Assembly: GCA_937998875.1 (NCBI GenBank)
Contig: CALLBO010000030.1
Span: 1-64,000, forward strand
Length of the DNA stretch: 64,000 nucleotides
Reading direction: 5' to 3'
From: an uncultured Granulosicoccaceae bacterium
GTDB lineage: Bacteria; Pseudomonadota; Gammaproteobacteria; Granulosicoccales; Granulosicoccaceae
A program made the position numbers and the translations under genes. The notes under the pieces are model-generated. The model had not been told where the DNA came from. It searched no databases and worked only from the letters and a program-made list of their open reading frames with translations. This document shows, piece after piece, positions 61,716 through 64,000 of the stretch; within the stretch, counting starts at the first letter, position 1, and each line of letters opens with the position of its first letter.

Positions 61716-62026
61716 TTAATTCCCGAAGCGTATCGCCGCGTGGATTTGAACTCTCCACGCCCTCAGAAGGCTATCGGCAACAATTGGTGACAGTTCACTG
61801 GCAAGGTCATTCATCATTGTGATCAGCCCTGCAAGTTCTGCTCTAAAAGGCAGGTAAACACAGGGTTTCAGTCTGATGAGCATCGTCAATAAAAAGGCAG
61901 AATGGTTTGGCAGGTTGTCGATTGAGTCACTCTATCCGCCTTCGCCGTGGGAAATGAATCGACCGATACCCGCTACTAAATCTGGCCATAAAATCCGGCT
62001 GTGGAATCAGCTGATAACACTGTCTT
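61716..62026. other. 311-bp gap upstream of the fbpB-like gene
   Basis: This lies between the divergent hypothetical gene and the permease. A plus-strand open frame (61876-62103) overlaps the permease start in another frame and has no motifs, so I reject it. I could not see a clear Fur box or promoter pair, though iron regulation of the permease would be expected. Confidence 0.5.
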
Positions 62027-63712
62027 ATGATGGTTCCCTTGCGCATAATAGACGGCAGTTTTCTGATCAAGGCTTTTGCGCAATTGAAATCAACCTGGAC
62101 TGACCGGTTGTTAAGATGGGGTGCGATTGCAGCCGCAGCACTTTGTCTGTTGCCGATGGTTGCTGTGGTACTGGCAGCGCTGCTGGGTACAACCGATACA
62201 TTGCAGCACCTCGCAGACACTGTTCTGGTGCGCTACACCCTTACAACGCTGACGCTGATCGTTATTGTTGTGTTTGGTACCCTGGTGGTGGGCACCGGTG
62301 CTGCCTGGCTGGTGACGATGACCCGGTTTCCCGGTCGCGGAGTGCTGGAAGTAATGCTTGCATTGCCCTTTGCGTTTCCAGCTTATGTCATGGGCTATGC
62401 GTACACCGACTTTCTGGATCACCCGGGAGCAGTGCAAACGTTCTTGCGGTCAGTAACCGGTTGGGGGCCAAAAGACTACTGGTTTCCTGAAATACGCAGC
62501 ATCGGCGGCGCTGGTTTAATGTTTGTGCTGGTGCTCTACCCTTATGTATATCTGCTGGCCCGCTCGGCTTTCCTACGCGAATCTGCCACGGCCAACCTGG
62601 CAGCCCGCAGCCTGGGTCGCAGTGCCACCGGTGCGTTCTGGTTTGTATCTTTACCGATTGCGCGCCCGGCTATTGCCGGTGGTGTGCTGCTTGCATTGAT
62701 GGAAACCATTGCCGACTTCGGGACTGTTAGTTACTTCGGGATTCAGACGTTTGCCACTGGTATTTATACCAGCTGGTTTTCTTTTGCAGATCGAGGCGGT
62801 GCCGCACAACTCGCCTTCTGCCTACTGATCTTTGCATTGTTCCTGGCGGTACTTGAGCAGATGCAACGTGGCGCCGCGCGTAACCATGCTGCCGGGCAGC
62901 ATGACAAGCGCCCAAAACGGGCACAGTTGAAAGGCTGGCGTGCAGTAGGGGCTTTTGTCTTTTGTGCGTTGCCAGTTTTCTTTGGTTTTATTTTGCCGAT
63001 CATCCTGCTTGCGATGATGGGTCTCGACTCTGAACAGAATCTGTTCAGTGAGCGCTACCTGATCTTTATTAAGAATTCTGTACTGCTTGCTTCAATCGCA
63101 TCCCTGGCAACCGTACTACTGGCAGTGTTACTGGCGAGCTATAAGCGTTTTCACCCAAGCCGACTGGCGCGAGCATCAGCAAACATCGCGCGGGTAGGGT
63201 ATGCAGTCCCTGGTGGCGTTATTGCGGTAGGACTGCTTGTACCGTTCGCAGCGATGGATAATCGAATAGATGCGTTTGCGGAAACTTATTTTAACGTTTC
63301 TACCGGTTTAATTTTTACCGGCACTATCACTGTGCTGGTTATGGCCTATATGGTTCGCTTTATGGCAGCCGCTTTAAATACCTATGAGGGTGGTTTAGCC
63401 ACCCTGAATACCAAACTTGAATCTGTGTCGCGCAGTCTGGGGACAAACTCCACCGGTATACTGTTCAGAGTTCATCTGCCGGTTTTAAAAACCAGTGTGT
63501 TCACTGCGTTGTTGATTGTGTTTGTCGATGTAATGAAAGAGCTACCGGCAACGCTGATTATGCGACCGTTTAATTTTGATACGCTTGCGGTACAAGCTCA
63601 CCGGCTGGCATCGGATGAAAGGCTCGCAGGGGCTGCTGTGCCATCACTGGTTATTGTATTGATTGGTTTGTTGCCGGTGATTTTACTTTGTCGAAGATTG
63701 TCTAAAGATTAG
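62027..63712 (+). CDS. fbpB: ABC transporter permease, FbpB-type (probable ferric iron)
   Basis: 561 residues with about 12 hydrophobic segments in two homologous halves. Each half carries an EAA-type motif for contact with the ATPase: AARSLGRSATGAFWFVSLPI (about 192-211) and SRSLGTNSTGILFRVHLPVL in the second half. The N-terminal half has LPFAFPAYVMGYAYTDFL, and METIADFGTVSYFGIQTFAT is typical of the Fbp/Sfu group. Iron is the likely substrate by family. The next gene, on the other strand, is fbpA-like. Start is ATG at 62027 or 62030. Confidence 0.9.
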   Translation: MMVPLRIIDGSFLIKAFAQLKSTWTDRLLRWGAIAAAALCLLPMVAVVLAALLGTTDTLQHLADTVLVRYTLTTLTLIVIVVFGTLVVGTGAAWLVTMTRFPGRGVLEVMLALPFAFPAYVMGYAYTDFLDHPGAVQTFLRSVTGWGPKDYWFPEIRSIGGAGLMFVLVLYPYVYLLARSAFLRESATANLAARSLGRSATGAFWFVSLPIARPAIAGGVLLALMETIADFGTVSYFGIQTFATGIYTSWFSFADRGGAAQLAFCLLIFALFLAVLEQMQRGAARNHAAGQHDKRPKRAQLKGWRAVGAFVFCALPVFFGFILPIILLAMMGLDSEQNLFSERYLIFIKNSVLLASIASLATVLLAVLLASYKRFHPSRLARASANIARVGYAVPGGVIAVGLLVPFAAMDNRIDAFAETYFNVSTGLIFTGTITVLVMAYMVRFMAAALNTYEGGLATLNTKLESVSRSLGTNSTGILFRVHLPVLKTSVFTALLIVFVDVMKELPATLIMRPFNFDTLAVQAHRLASDERLAGAAVPSLVIVLIGLLPVILLCRRLSKD

Positions 63713-63826
63713 TTGGATCTGTTCGAATAAATAACCATCGTATGGATATTCTATTCGGGAAGGTTGTCGCTAAAACTACTGCCAATCCAAACAAAATTCC
63801 AACACACATACATAGAGCGACAAAAC

Positions 63827-63846
63827 CCCTCCCGTGAGCGGGAGGG
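63827..63846 (-). terminator. terminator between fbpB-like and fbpA-like genes
   Basis: CCCTCCCG (63827-63834) pairs with CGGGAGGG (63839-63846) around a TGAG loop. On the minus strand it is followed by a TTTT, so it fits as the terminator of the fbpA-like gene; it may also limit read-through from fbpB. Confidence 0.8.
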
Positions 63847-63904
63847 TAACTGCGAGGAGACTTTTTCAGCAGTATTTTTTGGGTTTTGCGGGTCTCTAAA
63901 TACC

Positions 63905-64000
63905 CTATTTCCAACCAGCCTCATTCAAAAGCTTCTGCGCCGCCGCAACATTTGCGGCAATTTCAGAAGCGGCAAGATCGTCAGGTTTAAAGAAACCCAG
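63905..64000 (-). CDS. fbpA: FbpA-like iron ABC transporter substrate-binding protein, C-terminal end
   Basis: Only the last 31 residues and stop are inside the window: LGFFKPDDLAASEIAANVA then AAQKLLNEAGWK. This ending is characteristic of periplasmic ferric-binding proteins (FbpA/FutA type), whose C-terminus typically ends in a Gly-Trp-Lys or Gly-Trp-Arg. It converges with the fbpB-like permease. The gene is cut by the window edge, so length, signal peptide and iron ligands cannot be seen. Confidence 0.75.
   Translation of the reverse strand: MGFFKPDDLAASEIAANVAAAQKLLNEAGWK

Noticed and set aside
61876-62103. 75-residue plus-strand open frame before the fbpB-like gene
   Set aside because: It overlaps the permease start in another frame and shows no conserved feature.

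Overview
The window is a chromosomal replication-origin region of a gammaproteobacterium. The order atp operon - parB - parA - rsmG - mnmG - mnmE - yidC - yidD - rnpA - rpmH - dnaA - dnaN - recF - gyrB is the classic oriC neighbourhood of Pseudomonas-like Gammaproteobacteria. The right-hand blocks hemC-hemD/argH, lptM-lysA-dapF-DUF484-xerC, hslVU-DUF971 and ubiE-ubiJ-ubiB are also gammaproteobacterial arrangements. Two proteins with GlyGly-CTERM-like tails and a putative polysaccharide lyase hint at an aquatic, polysaccharide-degrading lifestyle; the exact genus cannot be fixed from the sequence (inference).

Left arm (1-23420). Housekeeping genes lie on the minus strand, pointing away from the origin: the F-type ATP synthase operon (atpI-B-E-F-H-A-G-D, atpD cut by the window edge) with a good sigma70-type promoter, then parAB, rsmG, mnmG, mnmE, yidC, yidD, rnpA and rpmH. 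Two accessory blocks interrupt this backbone. Between rsmG and mnmG are a secreted PL14-like lyase with five CBM10-like repeats, a frameshifted LysR regulator and a small DUF1127 gene. Between mnmG and mnmE are a GGDEF protein, a PolX-like HhH/DUF72 fusion, an outer-membrane beta-barrel protein and a divergent membrane-anchored LytTR regulator.

Origin (about 23421-27848). Candidate origin DNA flanks dnaA on both sides: one perfect DnaA box upstream, and one perfect plus two near-perfect boxes beside a very AT-rich tract between dnaA and dnaN. A near-perfect parS site lies in the last codons of recF and fits the parAB genes in the same window.

Right arm (23873-64000). dnaA-dnaN-recF-gyrB are followed by prlC and ubiD. 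Next come a lipoprotein, a DUF4398/OmpA envelope pair and hemDC on the minus strand, then argH, benE, sthA, nadE, an M14 carboxypeptidase, ybaK and a trypsin-like protease with an unusual insertion. The lptM-lysA-dapF-DUF484-xerC operon, a large PilZ-like protein, hslVU, DUF971 and the ubiquinone genes ubiE-ubiJ-ubiB follow. A roughly 290-bp terminal-inverted-repeat element (MITE-like) sits exactly between ubiE and ubiJ. The window ends with an iron-type ABC permease (fbpB-like) converging on the 3' end of an fbpA-like binding-protein gene.

Most of the window is conserved core. The most unusual parts are the HhH-DUF72 fusion, the CBM10-repeat lyase, the protease with the inserted domain, and the MITE-like element in the ubi operon. 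I saw no CRISPR array, tRNA, rRNA, intact transposase or obvious defence system.
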